From: Paenibacillus sp.
GTDB taxonomy: Bacteria; Bacillota; Bacilli; Paenibacillales; Paenibacillaceae
Assembly: GCA_017512705.1 (NCBI GenBank)
Contig: JAFWEX010000130.1
Coordinates: forward strand, 1-64,000
Length of the DNA: 64,000 nucleotides
Direction of reading: 5' to 3'
Both the position numbers and the translations under genes were made by a program. A model generated the notes under the pieces. The model was not told where the DNA came from, did not search any database, and saw only the letters and a list, made by a program, of their open reading frames with translations. Position 1 is the stretch's first letter; the number at the start of each line of letters is the position of its first letter. This document shows, piece after piece, positions 25,678 through 34,955 of this stretch.

Positions 25678-27117
25678 ATGAATCAGAGAAATCTGGACGG
25701 CAACAGCATTATTATACGGCTGGAAATGACAACGAAAGATATCAAGTTTGGCGAAGTGGCTTCGGTCATCTCGGAAGCTGGAGGAGACATCATTGCCATT
25801 GACGTCATTTCGACCAATCAGGATGTCAGCGTGCGTGACTTGACTGTAGCAGTCACCGATTCACAGGATAACAGCAAAATTGTAGAAGCGGTGAGCAAGC
25901 TCAAAGGCGTGTCCATCATTAATGTGTCAGATCGTACATTCCTTCTGCATCTCGGTGGCAAAATTGAAGTTACACCGAAGACGCCCATTCATAACAGGGA
26001 AGACCTCTCCCGTGTGTATACTCCGGACGTGGCTCGAGTATGTTCGGCTATATCCGAGGAGCCCGGGAAAGCTTTTTCGCTGACCATTAAACGTAATACC
26101 GTGGCGGTTGTTTCCGATGGTAGTGCGGTGCTAGGACTCGGTAATATTGGTCCGAGAGCAGCGATGCCGGTCATGGAAGGTAAGGCCATGCTGTTCAAAC
26201 AATTTGCTGGCGTAGATGCGTTCCCGATCTGCCTGGATACGCAGGATACCGAAGAGATCATTCGTACAGTGAAAGCGATATCACCTGCATTTGGCGGGAT
26301 TAATCTGGAGGATATTTCTTCTCCACGCTGCTTTGAAATCGAACGCCGATTAAATGAAGAATTGGATATCCCGGTATTTCATGATGACCAGCATGGAACA
26401 GCGGTTGTTTTATATGCAGGTCTGATCAATGCACTCAAGCTGGTTGGCAAGACTATCGATGAAGTAAAAATTGTCGTGTGCGGCATTGGTGCTGCTGGTG
26501 TGGCATGTAGCAATATTTTGTTGTCTGCTGGTGCGAAGCGACTCATCGGTGTAGATCGTGACGGAGCGATTGTACGCACGAATTCGTATGATAATGATGT
26601 CTGGACAGAATACGCTGCACGCACCAATCCCGAACTGGAAACGGGTTCACTGCAAGAAGTTATTCGGGGAGCAGATGTTTTTATTGGCTTGTCGAGAGGT
26701 AATCTGTTGACGCGTGAAGATGTACAGACGATGGAGGATAATCCCATCGTATTTGCGATGGCTAATCCCGTACCTGAGGTCATGCCGGCTCTGGTCGAAG
26801 ATATTGTTGCCGTTATGGCGACTGGACGTTCAGATTATCCGAACCAGATTAATAATGTTCTTTGTTTCCCAGGTATGTTCAGAGCAGTTCTGGATTGCCG
26901 GGCGACTGAAATTAATGAAGAGATGAAATTGGCTGCTGCTCAGGCGATTGCTTCTGCGATCTCGGATGAAGAACGTACACGTTATTACATTATCCCGAGT
27001 GTATTCAACGATAAAGTGGTTAAATCGATGCGTAGGCTTGTCATTGAAGCAGCAATCCGGACGGGTGTGGCGAGACGTATACCGCGTGAACAAACACGCG
27101 AAGGCGGGGAGTCATAA
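25678..27117 (+). CDS. NAD(P)-dependent malic enzyme with N-terminal ACT domain
   Basis: A 479-residue enzyme converting malate to pyruvate, CO2 and reduced cofactor in the cytoplasm. Residues about 10-88 form an ACT ligand-binding domain (NSIIIRLEMTTKDIKFGEVA), not present in the shorter Bacillus YtsJ type; it suggests allosteric control by an amino acid or other small molecule. The catalytic part has Tyr114 in SRVYTPDVA, Lys169 in MEGKAMLF, and the metal/substrate signature FHDDQHGTA (234-242); the nucleotide site is GIGAAGVA (269-276). GGGAGG lies ahead of the ATG. Its stop overlaps the start of the next gene by one base (TAATG), so the two are translationally coupled. Confidence 0.93.
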   Translation: MNQRNLDGNSIIIRLEMTTKDIKFGEVASVISEAGGDIIAIDVISTNQDVSVRDLTVAVTDSQDNSKIVEAVSKLKGVSIINVSDRTFLLHLGGKIEVTPKTPIHNREDLSRVYTPDVARVCSAISEEPGKAFSLTIKRNTVAVVSDGSAVLGLGNIGPRAAMPVMEGKAMLFKQFAGVDAFPICLDTQDTEEIIRTVKAISPAFGGINLEDISSPRCFEIERRLNEELDIPVFHDDQHGTAVVLYAGLINALKLVGKTIDEVKIVVCGIGAAGVACSNILLSAGAKRLIGVDRDGAIVRTNSYDNDVWTEYAARTNPELETGSLQEVIRGADVFIGLSRGNLLTREDVQTMEDNPIVFAMANPVPEVMPALVEDIVAVMATGRSDYPNQINNVLCFPGMFRAVLDCRATEINEEMKLAAAQAIASAISDEERTRYYIIPSVFNDKVVKSMRRLVIEAAIRTGVARRIPREQTREGGES

Positions 27118-27866
27118 TGACCTCAGGTTCAATTGATCCGACATGGGTGAACACTGGAGTTAAACGAACCGTTGACGGGAAGCCAGCTGAACAGGAGCAA
27201 GTGCAACAAGATAGCTGCTCGCCTGACGCGATACTGCGTGAAGCTCGTGCTTTTGTGCAGATGGAAGCGTCCCGGCATTCCGATGGGCATGACTGGTCAC
27301 ACATTGAGCGTGTCACTACACTTGCGGTCAAATTAGCTCGGCATATGGGCGCAGATCCATTTATATGCGAGCTATCTGCATTGCTCCATGACGTACCGGA
27401 TGAGAAGCTCAATGACAGTTTGGAAGCTGGTATGGCGAAGCTGCATGCCTGGTTGGACACGCAGCCGCTAGATCCTGCCACACGGGAATTAGTGGTAAAT
27501 ATTATTAGCACAATATCATATGCTGGTGGGCAAAGTGCTGCAGATCGCTCGTTAGAAGCTCAGGTGGTGCAGGATGCAGACCGACTTGATGCGCTGGGCG
27601 CAATTGGCATTGCCCGTACGTTTGCCTTTTCAGGTGCCCGCGGGCGTGAAATGTATGATCCATCCTTACCTCCGAGAGAACAGATGACTCGGGAGGAATA
27701 TCGCAATGGGCGCAGCACAACGATCAATCATTTTTACGAAAAGTTATTCAAGCTGAAGGATCTAATGAATACATCTTACGGTAAGAAACTGGCGCAGCAA
27801 CGTCATGAGTATATGGTGCAGTATGTCGAGCAATTTAAGAAAGAATGGGAATGTGCCGATATATAA
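27117..27866 (+). CDS. HD-domain phosphohydrolase (YpgQ/YedJ-like)
   Basis: A 249-residue HD-superfamily metal-dependent phosphohydrolase. The metal ligands are visible: His62 in HDWSHIERV, His91-Asp92 in ALLHDVPDEKL and the later Asp in VVQDADRLDALGAIG. Relatives such as Bacillus YpgQ act on nucleotides or pyrophosphate. An N-terminal extension of about 40 residues before the domain has no recognisable fold. The ATG overlaps the malic enzyme stop, so both proteins are made from one message, an arrangement that hints at a linked function I cannot name. A very strong terminator lies 32 bases after the stop. Confidence 0.85.
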   Translation: MTSGSIDPTWVNTGVKRTVDGKPAEQEQVQQDSCSPDAILREARAFVQMEASRHSDGHDWSHIERVTTLAVKLARHMGADPFICELSALLHDVPDEKLNDSLEAGMAKLHAWLDTQPLDPATRELVVNIISTISYAGGQSAADRSLEAQVVQDADRLDALGAIGIARTFAFSGARGREMYDPSLPPREQMTREEYRNGRSTTINHFYEKLFKLKDLMNTSYGKKLAQQRHEYMVQYVEQFKKEWECADI

Positions 27867-27897
27867 GTTAAGCTTCAACCATTGAACTGATGGTGCG

Positions 27898-27957
27898 AAA
27901 ATTAAATTGGAGCATTTCGTCTCTATTGATGGGGCGAGGTGCTCCAATTTAATTTTT
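27898..27957 (+). terminator. Terminator with 17-base perfect stem
   Basis: A 17-base left arm at 27898-27914 (key part TTGGAGCA) pairs perfectly with 27940-27956 (TGCTCCAA), with a 25-base loop and T-rich right end. It ends the malic enzyme/HD transcript and reads as AT-rich on both sides. Confidence 0.8.
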
Positions 27958-28113
27958 CATTTCTCGAACGGGGAATAGCTAAGGTGGAAGCTCTCATGGT
28001 ACAATAATCCTTCTCCTGAACTCGTTCAGGCAAAAATAGAATTATGGGGTAATAATCAACATGAACATTATCAATATTAAAATGAATAGGTCGGATAAAT
28101 GGAGGGAGATGCC

Positions 28114-29181
28114 ATGTCATTTGGAGCACGTGTACTTAAGACAGGTATAGCGGTCACGCTCGCTTTATATCTGAGTAGTTTATTTCTAAACCCGCAATCT
28201 CCTGTGCCGGCCGCGATCGCAGCGATATTTGCCATGCAGCCTTCCATCTACCGTTCGTGGAAGTATTTCCTTGATCAGCTACAAACAACTACACTTGGTG
28301 CGATTGTAGCTTTACTGGGGGGGATGGTGCTATCTAATGAACCCATAGCGGTGGGTTTAATTATTGTGCTTGTTATTATGATCTGTCTTAAATTAAATAT
28401 GGGTGAGACGGTTGGGCTAACGCTGGTCACGGTTGTATCCATCATGGAAGCCTCTGGAGATTGGCACTTTGCACTTAATCGATTCTTGCTAACCCTTGTG
28501 GGCATCATATCCGCATTTCTGATTAATATCTCGGTGTTTCCACCTAAACCAAAGGTGCAGTTTGTGAAGCAGATCCAGAGTGTATTCAGTGGTATGTCTC
28601 TGTTACTTCGTACCTCGATCTCGGCTGAGATCAAAGAGGTTGTATTCCGTGAAGAGAAGAGTAATCTGGGCGGGGCGATCAAGTCTTTATCGGATAAATA
28701 TCATCTGTTTGAAGAAGAGCAGAAGAAGATGAAACGGGCTAGATTCAGTGAGACTCGTCAAATGGTCGTATATAAACAGATGCTGCTAAGTTTGCAAAAA
28801 GGATATGATGTACTTGATTCGGTAGAACGTCATTATTTTCAGGCACAGCGGACACCGGAGATGGATATGTTTTTTGATACCCATCTGGAACGAGTCATTA
28901 AATTCCATGAACATGCCCTGCTCAAATTCGAAGATAAATTAAAGCCGAACGGTGAAGAGGCCGCACAATTTGTGAGTGAGAATGACCATTTCATGGAGCG
29001 GGCTATTACGGAGTTTGATGTTGACAGGGATGGCATGTTAAGGCTGTCCATCGTAGCTGCGGCCATATACGATTATGGTTATCAGCTGGAGCGGCTGAAT
29101 CGGCTGGCGGAGCATGTGCATTCTTCGAGTGAAGACAAAGATTCACAGGATCATATACTGAACTGGTTGAAATGGCCTTAG
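28114..29181 (+). CDS. Aromatic acid exporter family protein (YgaE/YqjA-like)
   Basis: A 355-residue membrane protein. Four or more hydrophobic helices occupy the first 145 residues (beginning ARVLKTGIAVTLALYLSSLF), followed by a hydrophilic helical tail of 200 residues. This matches the ArAE_1/FUSC-like family, such as Bacillus YgaE (UPF0421) of the same length. The family is annotated as putative exporter of aromatic acids, but a substrate has not been shown to my knowledge. The ATG at 28114 is used since GGAGGGAG (28101-28108) precedes it; the ATG at 28099 is inside that site. It is monocistronic, with a terminator at 29212. Confidence 0.85.
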   Translation: MSFGARVLKTGIAVTLALYLSSLFLNPQSPVPAAIAAIFAMQPSIYRSWKYFLDQLQTTTLGAIVALLGGMVLSNEPIAVGLIIVLVIMICLKLNMGETVGLTLVTVVSIMEASGDWHFALNRFLLTLVGIISAFLINISVFPPKPKVQFVKQIQSVFSGMSLLLRTSISAEIKEVVFREEKSNLGGAIKSLSDKYHLFEEEQKKMKRARFSETRQMVVYKQMLLSLQKGYDVLDSVERHYFQAQRTPEMDMFFDTHLERVIKFHEHALLKFEDKLKPNGEEAAQFVSENDHFMERAITEFDVDRDGMLRLSIVAAAIYDYGYQLERLNRLAEHVHSSSEDKDSQDHILNWLKWP

Positions 29182-29211
29182 CTGTGATAATCAGTTACAA
29201 TAGAATAACAA

Positions 29212-29241
29212 CTTGCCCGGACAACAGCGTCCGGGTTGTTT
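29212..29241 (+). terminator. Terminator after the YgaE-like gene
   Basis: CCCGGAC-AACAGC-GTCCGGG (29216-29235) followed by TTGTTT. GC-rich 7-base stem. Confidence 0.7.
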
Positions 29242-29316
29242 CATATATTGAGGTACTCGTGTGTGTCTCATCAACAGGGATGACAATGAATCTGAATGAA
29301 CTGAGGGATCGAATCA

Positions 29317-29778
29317 ATGGAGATAGCGCAGCTGGACGCAGAACTGCTGGAATGGTTTAGTGGAAGTGATCTGGAGAACAAGCAACATGAGGCGATGCAG
29401 CTTCTTACTGTAACTGACGGACAATGGCCTCATGTGGCCATGATTAGCATGGGGGAAGTGGTAGCCTTAAGTCCAAACGGCCTTCGATTGGCGCTCTGGC
29501 GAGGTACCCAGACAAGTATGAATATGATGGAAACAGGTAAGGCTACGTTAATTGCAATATATGGACAACGTTTGCTACATATTCGTCTGGAAGTGCAACT
29601 GTTGCCTGAGTTAACGAATGCTGTACACCCACGTGACAGGTATGAGTGTAAAATACGCCATATTCGTATAGATCAAGCACCGTATGCAGAGATTACGTCT
29701 GGCATTACGTTCCAATTGAAAGATGAGACGGCAACGTTGATCCGCTGGGTGGATACGATCGAAGAGTTGAAGAAATAA
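29317..29778 (+). CDS. Pyridoxamine 5'-phosphate oxidase-like split-barrel protein
   Basis: A 153-residue soluble protein with the pattern of the flavin-binding split-barrel fold related to pyridoxamine phosphate oxidase: a small opening helix, then QLLTVTDGQWPHVAMISMGEVVALSPNGLRLALWRGTQ in short pieces alternating strands, and GKATLIAIYG. Enzymes of the fold bind FMN or F420 or have lost the cofactor; which holds here cannot be told. GAGGGATCG lies ahead of the ATG at 29317. It is a single gene between two terminators, upstream of helD, and I see no partner. Confidence 0.7.
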   Translation: MEIAQLDAELLEWFSGSDLENKQHEAMQLLTVTDGQWPHVAMISMGEVVALSPNGLRLALWRGTQTSMNMMETGKATLIAIYGQRLLHIRLEVQLLPELTNAVHPRDRYECKIRHIRIDQAPYAEITSGITFQLKDETATLIRWVDTIEELKK

Positions 29779-30044
29779 GAACAAAGTAGAGTGATTGAGG
29801 AAGAGGACCTAGGCAGGCGGCATACCAGCTAAGATGAGGACATAGTAAACATAGTGAAAACGATAAATAACGTCTCCGCTTGCATCGGGACGTTGTCACT
29901 GGTAAAATATAAAATGGTTTTCAAAAAAATAAGAATGGAATTTATTATCGGCAATTCACTTTCTAAATTATTATACTATTGATTTTCGGGATTGTCAAAT
30001 AGATATTTGCGGACACACTCCGGGGAAAGAGAGGCGTACAGCAT

Positions 30045-32420
30045 ATGAGTACAGATGAGCAGTGGAATAAGGAACAGGAGCGGGTTCACATGGTGACCGA
30101 CCTGATTGAGCGTAGAATCGCTACACTGGAAGAAGAAGTGGGCTCCTTCCGGGAGGAAGTAGTCGAGATGAGAAAAGAGTTCTGGGATGAGGTTACCATG
30201 AACTTCAGTGAAGCGGATGATGTCGGGGAGACTTCAACAAGTATGCGACAGCAGTCGCAAGTATTGTCTGATCGTGAACGGAGTCATCGTAATACCGCTG
30301 CTGCACTGGACAAAATGAAACGGCTACATTACTCACCTTATTTTGGACGCATTGATTTTAAAGAGGACGGCTATCCAGATGCGGAACGCATCTATCTGGG
30401 AATTGCTTCATTACTGGATGAGAAAGAAGAATCCTTCCTCATCTATGACTGGCGTGCGCCCATCTCTAACCTATATTACGATGGTGCACCGGGACCGATC
30501 TCATATCGTACGCCCAGTGGCGAAATAAGCGGAGAGATCGAGATGAAACGGCAGTTCGTGATTCGGGATGGTCGAATCCGATTTATGTTTGATACAGGGG
30601 TAACGATTGGAGATCAGTTGCTCCAGGCAGTGCTTAGCCGAACGTCTGATGCGCAGATGAAGAGTATTGTGGCAACGATTCAGAAAGAGCAGAACCGGAT
30701 TATCCGTAATGATCGGACACGTATGCTTATTGTACAGGGCGCAGCTGGAAGTGGAAAAACCTCCGCCGCTCTCCAGCGTGTGGCCTATCTTCTCTATAAA
30801 TACCGCGAGCATCTGCAGGCGGATCAGATGGTTCTTTTTTCACCGAACCCGATGTTTAATAGTTACGTTTCAACGGTTTTGCCTGAGCTTGGAGAAGAGA
30901 ATATGTTGCAGACGACGTTTCAGGAGTATTTGGAACGCCGTTTGGGTCGAGAATATCAACTGGAGGACCCGTTTATTCAGCTTGAATATGTGCTCACGGG
31001 AACAGAAGAGCCGGGTTACGACGCACGAATGTCTAGCATACGGTTTAAATCCTCTGCATCATTCCTGAAGGTCATTACACGTTACAAAGAAAGTATGCTG
31101 AGTGGAGGAATGAAATTCAAGCCGGTACGCTTCCAGGGGAAGGCTATTGTGAATGCGGAAGCGATGGCAGAGAAATTCTATAGCTTCGGTTCGTCTTTCA
31201 AGCTCGTGAGTCGGCTGGAGTTGCTGCGTGACTGGTTATTGAAGGAACTATCGACTTTTGCTAAAAGCGAACTGGATGCGCCTTGGGTTGATCAGCAGCT
31301 TGACCTGATGGAGCCCGAGGATTTCCAGCGTGCGTACCAACGTTTGAAACGTAAGCAAAAAGGGAAATCTGAAACGTTTGATGATTTCCAGCAAGAAAGA
31401 GATATATTAGCCCGTATGATCGTAAGTGAACGTCTCAAGCCGTTGCGCAAATGGATCAAGTCACTGCGTTTTGTGGATATCCGTCAATTGTATGCGAACC
31501 TGTTTCAGGATCAGGCTCAGATTGTTCGACTATTAGACGGAGAGAGTCTGCCAGCTCATTGGGAAGAGATCTGTACGACGACGTTGCGCAGATTAAAGGT
31601 TCAGGAACTGGCCTATGAGGACATTACCCCGTATCTGTATTTGCGGGAACTTTTGCTTGGGTTCCATATTAACTCCAACATCCGCCATGTTATTATCGAT
31701 GAAGCGCAAGATTACTCTGCATTTCAGCTAGCCTTTATGAAAAAGCTGTTTCCCCATGCCAAGATTACGGCCCTGGGTGATTTCAATCAAGCGATCTACG
31801 CGCATTCCTCTGTGCTAAGCGGCACGGGACCTCTCAGTGATCTTTACGGACCGGAGAATACGGAGGTTATTGAGCTGACACGCAGTTATCGCTCTACGAT
31901 GGAGATTGTTGAATTTACACGGGGAATGGTTCCGGGCGGGGAGGAGATCATTCCGTTTAATCGAAATGGAGAAAAGCCTAAAGTTATCGTGACTTCTGAT
32001 CGGGAACAGCATCTTAATGAAATGACGACAGACCTTCATCAGCTGATGGAGGAGGGGTATGAATCCGTAGCTGTCATCTGTAAGACGGCTGAGGAAAGCA
32101 AACAAGTACACGCCATCCTGAGTCAAAAGTTGAATAAAGCTCCTAAGCTGATCAAAAAAACGACACTTGCTTTTGAGCAGGGCGTTCATGTCATCCCTGC
32201 CTATTTGGCGAAAGGGGTAGAGTTTGACGCAGTTCTGATCTATGACGGGTCTGCTGAAGCATACTCTCGAGAGCAAGAGCGCAAATTGTTCTATACCGCA
32301 TGTACCCGGGCGATGCATCTGTTGCACGTATACTCTTTAGGGAAACCAAGCCCATTTATTACTTCGCAGTCTAAAGACTGGTACGAGTTGAGTGATCTAC
32401 CTGCAGCCCGTGTGGAATAA
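30045..32420 (+). CDS. helD: RNA polymerase recycling ATPase HelD (UvrD-like)
   Basis: A 791-residue superfamily-1 helicase-like ATPase. In Firmicutes HelD binds RNA polymerase and uses ATP to release it from stalled complexes. The N-terminal coiled-coil arm (about 1-95) that reaches into the secondary channel, HYSPYFGRIDF and IYDWRAPISNLYYD motifs typical of HelD, Walker A GAAGSGKTSA (232-241), the Walker B box VIIDEAQDYS and the helicase motif LTRSYRST are all present. The size is close to the 774-residue Bacillus subtilis protein. The ATG at 30045 has a ribosome site GGGGAAAGAGAGG further upstream than usual. It is a single gene ended by the terminator at 32481. Confidence 0.93.
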   Translation: MSTDEQWNKEQERVHMVTDLIERRIATLEEEVGSFREEVVEMRKEFWDEVTMNFSEADDVGETSTSMRQQSQVLSDRERSHRNTAAALDKMKRLHYSPYFGRIDFKEDGYPDAERIYLGIASLLDEKEESFLIYDWRAPISNLYYDGAPGPISYRTPSGEISGEIEMKRQFVIRDGRIRFMFDTGVTIGDQLLQAVLSRTSDAQMKSIVATIQKEQNRIIRNDRTRMLIVQGAAGSGKTSAALQRVAYLLYKYREHLQADQMVLFSPNPMFNSYVSTVLPELGEENMLQTTFQEYLERRLGREYQLEDPFIQLEYVLTGTEEPGYDARMSSIRFKSSASFLKVITRYKESMLSGGMKFKPVRFQGKAIVNAEAMAEKFYSFGSSFKLVSRLELLRDWLLKELSTFAKSELDAPWVDQQLDLMEPEDFQRAYQRLKRKQKGKSETFDDFQQERDILARMIVSERLKPLRKWIKSLRFVDIRQLYANLFQDQAQIVRLLDGESLPAHWEEICTTTLRRLKVQELAYEDITPYLYLRELLLGFHINSNIRHVIIDEAQDYSAFQLAFMKKLFPHAKITALGDFNQAIYAHSSVLSGTGPLSDLYGPENTEVIELTRSYRSTMEIVEFTRGMVPGGEEIIPFNRNGEKPKVIVTSDREQHLNEMTTDLHQLMEEGYESVAVICKTAEESKQVHAILSQKLNKAPKLIKKTTLAFEQGVHVIPAYLAKGVEFDAVLIYDGSAEAYSREQERKLFYTACTRAMHLLHVYSLGKPSPFITSQSKDWYELSDLPAARVE

Positions 32421-32480
32421 ACCTAACGGTCGTACAATTTAACGGTCATACAATGAGATCATTTGGGCTACATTAATTCA

Positions 32481-32511
32481 GGCCAGCCAGTAACTTCTGG
32501 TTGGCCTTTTT
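32481..32511 (+). terminator. Terminator of helD
   Basis: GGCCAGCCAG (32481-32490) pairs with CTGGTTGGCC (32497-32506) with one G-U, followed by TTTTT. Confidence 0.85.
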
Positions 32512-32631
32512 AGATGTCGATATCGTTACGTTAAAAAGATGATCCATATCGTCTGGTGAACCGTTTTATGTAAGAGCTATGAGAAATTTGGTTCGATTTG
32601 TTGTATCTAAACCGGATGAATGTGATTTTTC

Positions 32632-32660
32632 TTTACACTTGAAGCGTAGACTCATATAAT
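32632..32660 (+). promoter_or_regulatory. Predicted promoter of adenine deaminase
   Basis: TTTACA (32632-32637), exactly 17 bases, TATAAT (32655-32660). The transcript start would be near 32667, leaving a leader of about 45 bases, too short for a purine riboswitch. Confidence 0.7.
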
Positions 32661-32710
32661 CGAAACAATATATTTTTTTTGGGGTGCTGAATCATGAAGG
32701 AGGCAGGAAT

Positions 32711-34564
32711 TTGAACACAATAGCTTTTGAACGGCCAATACTGGCTGATTGCGTACCGGATCTCGTCGCTACAGCGCGGGGGGATATGAAGGCTACGCTA
32801 GTCATTCGTGGAGGCACACTGGTCAATGTGATATCAGGCGAAATCCTGCCGGACATATCTGTGGCTATACAAGGGACAAGAATTGCATATGTCGGAAAAG
32901 ATGTAAGTCACACCATTGGAGAACATACACGAATTATTGAAGCGAAAGGCAAATATATTGCTCCAGGCTTGCTGGATGGTCATTGTCATATCGAGAGCAC
33001 GCAGATGAAAGTGGCTGAGTTCGCCAGAGCTGTATTGCCCTCAGGAACGACGGGTGGTTTTTTTGACCCCCATGAAATTTCTAACGTACTCGGGTTGCAA
33101 GGACTGCGCCTTATGTTAGACGAAGCACGCACCACGCCTATGGCGGCATATCTGCAAGTGGCTTCCTGTGTGCCTTCTACTCATCCTGGATTGGAGACAA
33201 CAGGAGCCTACATTGGTCCAAAAGAGGTTGCAGAGGCTCTCTCCTGGGGACCGGATATGATCGGCCTGGGCGAAGTGATGAATTTTCCTGGAGTGGTGTA
33301 CGGAGATGAAACGATGATTGGGGAGATCCAAGAGACGCTTCGAGCAGGTAAAGTGGTCGATGGACATTTTACTTGGGCATCGGATGACTGGCGCTTACCT
33401 GCTTATGCCGCCAGTGGCGTTACGGGCGATCATGAATGTGTTACGAAAGAAGATGTGGTCGAGCGTTTGCGACTGGGTATGTATGCGAAGATGCGCCAGG
33501 GTTCTGCATGGCATGATGTAGCGGAGACGATCAAAGCATGTACAGAGCTTGGGCTCGATACACGTCGAATGATGCTGGTGACAGATGATCGGAGCTCCGA
33601 ATCGTTGCAAAAAGAGGGTCATATGGACTTTGTCGTTCGATTGGCCATATCCCAAGGAGTGAAGCCAGTCACCGCATTCCAGATGGCTACCATCAATACA
33701 GCGGAACGGTTTGGCGTAGCGCGTGATATCGGAGCGGTTATTCCAGGGAATTTTGCCGATATTATTTTGTTAGACGGGCGCCTTGCTGATGTGCGTATAG
33801 GGATGACCATTGCGGCGGGGCAAGTCGTAGCCGAGAATGGGAAAATGACAGCCGTCTGGGAGGACTTCACATATCCTGAGGAAGCTCTCAATACGGTGAA
33901 ACTAGAGGCGAATATCCAGCCACAGGATATGGAACTTGCTGCGCCAATTCATGAAGGATCCATAGGTGCGCGTATCATTCAAGTGACAGAGAATCATGTG
34001 GAAACGAAAGAAAAGCATGTACAAGTGAACGTGCAGAATGGCAAGGTTGTTGTGTCTGACGCAGGTGATATATGTAAAATTGCCGTGCTGGAACGCCACA
34101 AACAAACTGGAAATCGTGCAGTTGCACTTGTTGGTGGCATCGGATTCACATCACCGGCAGCCATTGCCATGACGGTAGCCCATGACAGTCATAATCTGCT
34201 AATCATCGGTAACGATGATGCGCTTATGGCCGATGCTGCTAATCGTGTCATCCGTATGCAAGGCGGTGTTGCTGTTGTGACGAATTCGGGAGTGACAGAA
34301 TTTCCGCTTCGTATTGCGGGACTGATGTCGGTGGAATCATTTGAAGTCGTCGCGGAGCAATCCGCTGCAGTAAGTGAAGCATTACAATCGGCAGGGTGCA
34401 TGTTGAATAATGCTTTCATGACGCTTTCCCTGTTGGCACTGGTGGTTATTCCTGAACTTCGGTTGTCTGATATTGGACTCGTTCGGATCTCTGCGGAAGG
34501 GATTGAACTGGTTTCTTTATTTGACGAACCACATTCATATCAAGTCGGGGCTTCGGAGAAGTAG
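32711..34564 (+). CDS. ade: Adenine deaminase
   Basis: A 617-residue metal-dependent amidohydrolase that converts adenine to hypoxanthine and ammonia in purine salvage. The metal-binding motif DGHCHIEST (His91, His93, Glu95), the GEVMNFPGV stretch, VTGDHECVT and LVTDDRSSE, and the C-terminal domain with ALVGGIGFTSPA are characteristic of Firmicute Ade (about 570-600 residues). The TTG at 32711 is the start: AAGGAGG (32697-32703) lies seven bases before it. An in-frame GTG at 32684 lies upstream of that ribosome site and lacks its own. Single gene with its own promoter (32632-32660) and terminator (34612). Confidence 0.93.
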   Translation: MNTIAFERPILADCVPDLVATARGDMKATLVIRGGTLVNVISGEILPDISVAIQGTRIAYVGKDVSHTIGEHTRIIEAKGKYIAPGLLDGHCHIESTQMKVAEFARAVLPSGTTGGFFDPHEISNVLGLQGLRLMLDEARTTPMAAYLQVASCVPSTHPGLETTGAYIGPKEVAEALSWGPDMIGLGEVMNFPGVVYGDETMIGEIQETLRAGKVVDGHFTWASDDWRLPAYAASGVTGDHECVTKEDVVERLRLGMYAKMRQGSAWHDVAETIKACTELGLDTRRMMLVTDDRSSESLQKEGHMDFVVRLAISQGVKPVTAFQMATINTAERFGVARDIGAVIPGNFADIILLDGRLADVRIGMTIAAGQVVAENGKMTAVWEDFTYPEEALNTVKLEANIQPQDMELAAPIHEGSIGARIIQVTENHVETKEKHVQVNVQNGKVVVSDAGDICKIAVLERHKQTGNRAVALVGGIGFTSPAAIAMTVAHDSHNLLIIGNDDALMADAANRVIRMQGGVAVVTNSGVTEFPLRIAGLMSVESFEVVAEQSAAVSEALQSAGCMLNNAFMTLSLLALVVIPELRLSDIGLVRISAEGIELVSLFDEPHSYQVGASEK

Positions 34565-34575
34565 GATGAAACGAA

Positions 34576-34599
34576 AGTAGATATGAGAGTAGATATGAG
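34576..34599 (+). repeat. Tandem 12-base direct repeat
   Basis: AGTAGATATGAG occurs twice head to tail (34576-34587, 34588-34599) just after the adenine deaminase stop. It looks like a small slippage duplication with no evident role. Confidence 0.7.
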
Positions 34600-34611
34600 A
34601 ATAACGGATTG

Positions 34612-34638
34612 AAAACCGCCTTCGGGCGGTTTTTTTTG
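34612..34638 (+). terminator. Terminator of adenine deaminase
   Basis: AACCGCC-TTCG-GGCGGTT with a UUCG tetraloop followed by a run of eight T. Textbook intrinsic terminator. Confidence 0.92.
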
Positions 34639-34666
34639 TTTTCTAAGAAGATGTAGTTGATTAGGT

Positions 34667-34705
34667 CTGTGGAATCTATATTCAGAAACAGAATATAGAC
34701 CGCAG
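34667..34705 (+). ncRNA. Long intergenic hairpin without T-tail
   Basis: CTGTGG and TCTATATTC (34667-34672, 34675-34683) pair with GAATATAGA and CCGCAG (34691-34705), giving 15 base pairs with a two-base bulge and a seven-base loop. No poly-T follows, so it is not a terminator. It lies in the 390-base gap between ade and the lipoprotein gene. It may be a leader structure or a DNA site; nothing else is recognisable in 34706-34955. Existence as an RNA is not established. Confidence 0.35.
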
Positions 34706-34955
34706 TCATTAGTTTAGATGTGAATTATCCGTGAAATAACGATATTTGTGACTTTTGGACTATGTATTCAGAACTGTGAATTCCCGAAATAAAGTTATAT
34801 GATTCTTTCGTCGTGAGTCTAGAAGCTGGTGTTGCATATTGAAGAAGTTTGATCATCGTAATTCTATTATTGAATGCAAAAAAAAGAAGAATAACGACAT
34901 CTATTTTTCGGATGTATACGCGAGAGCAGCTATAACTTCAAGGGAGTGTACAATT

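Noticed and set aside
32661-32710. Purine riboswitch ahead of adenine deaminase
   Set aside because: The predicted transcript leader is only about 45 bases and shows no three-way junction.
34839-34955. Longer N-terminus for the TIM-barrel lipoprotein
   Set aside because: It would place 39 charged residues ahead of the signal peptide and has no ribosome site; GTG at 34956 has AGGGAG.
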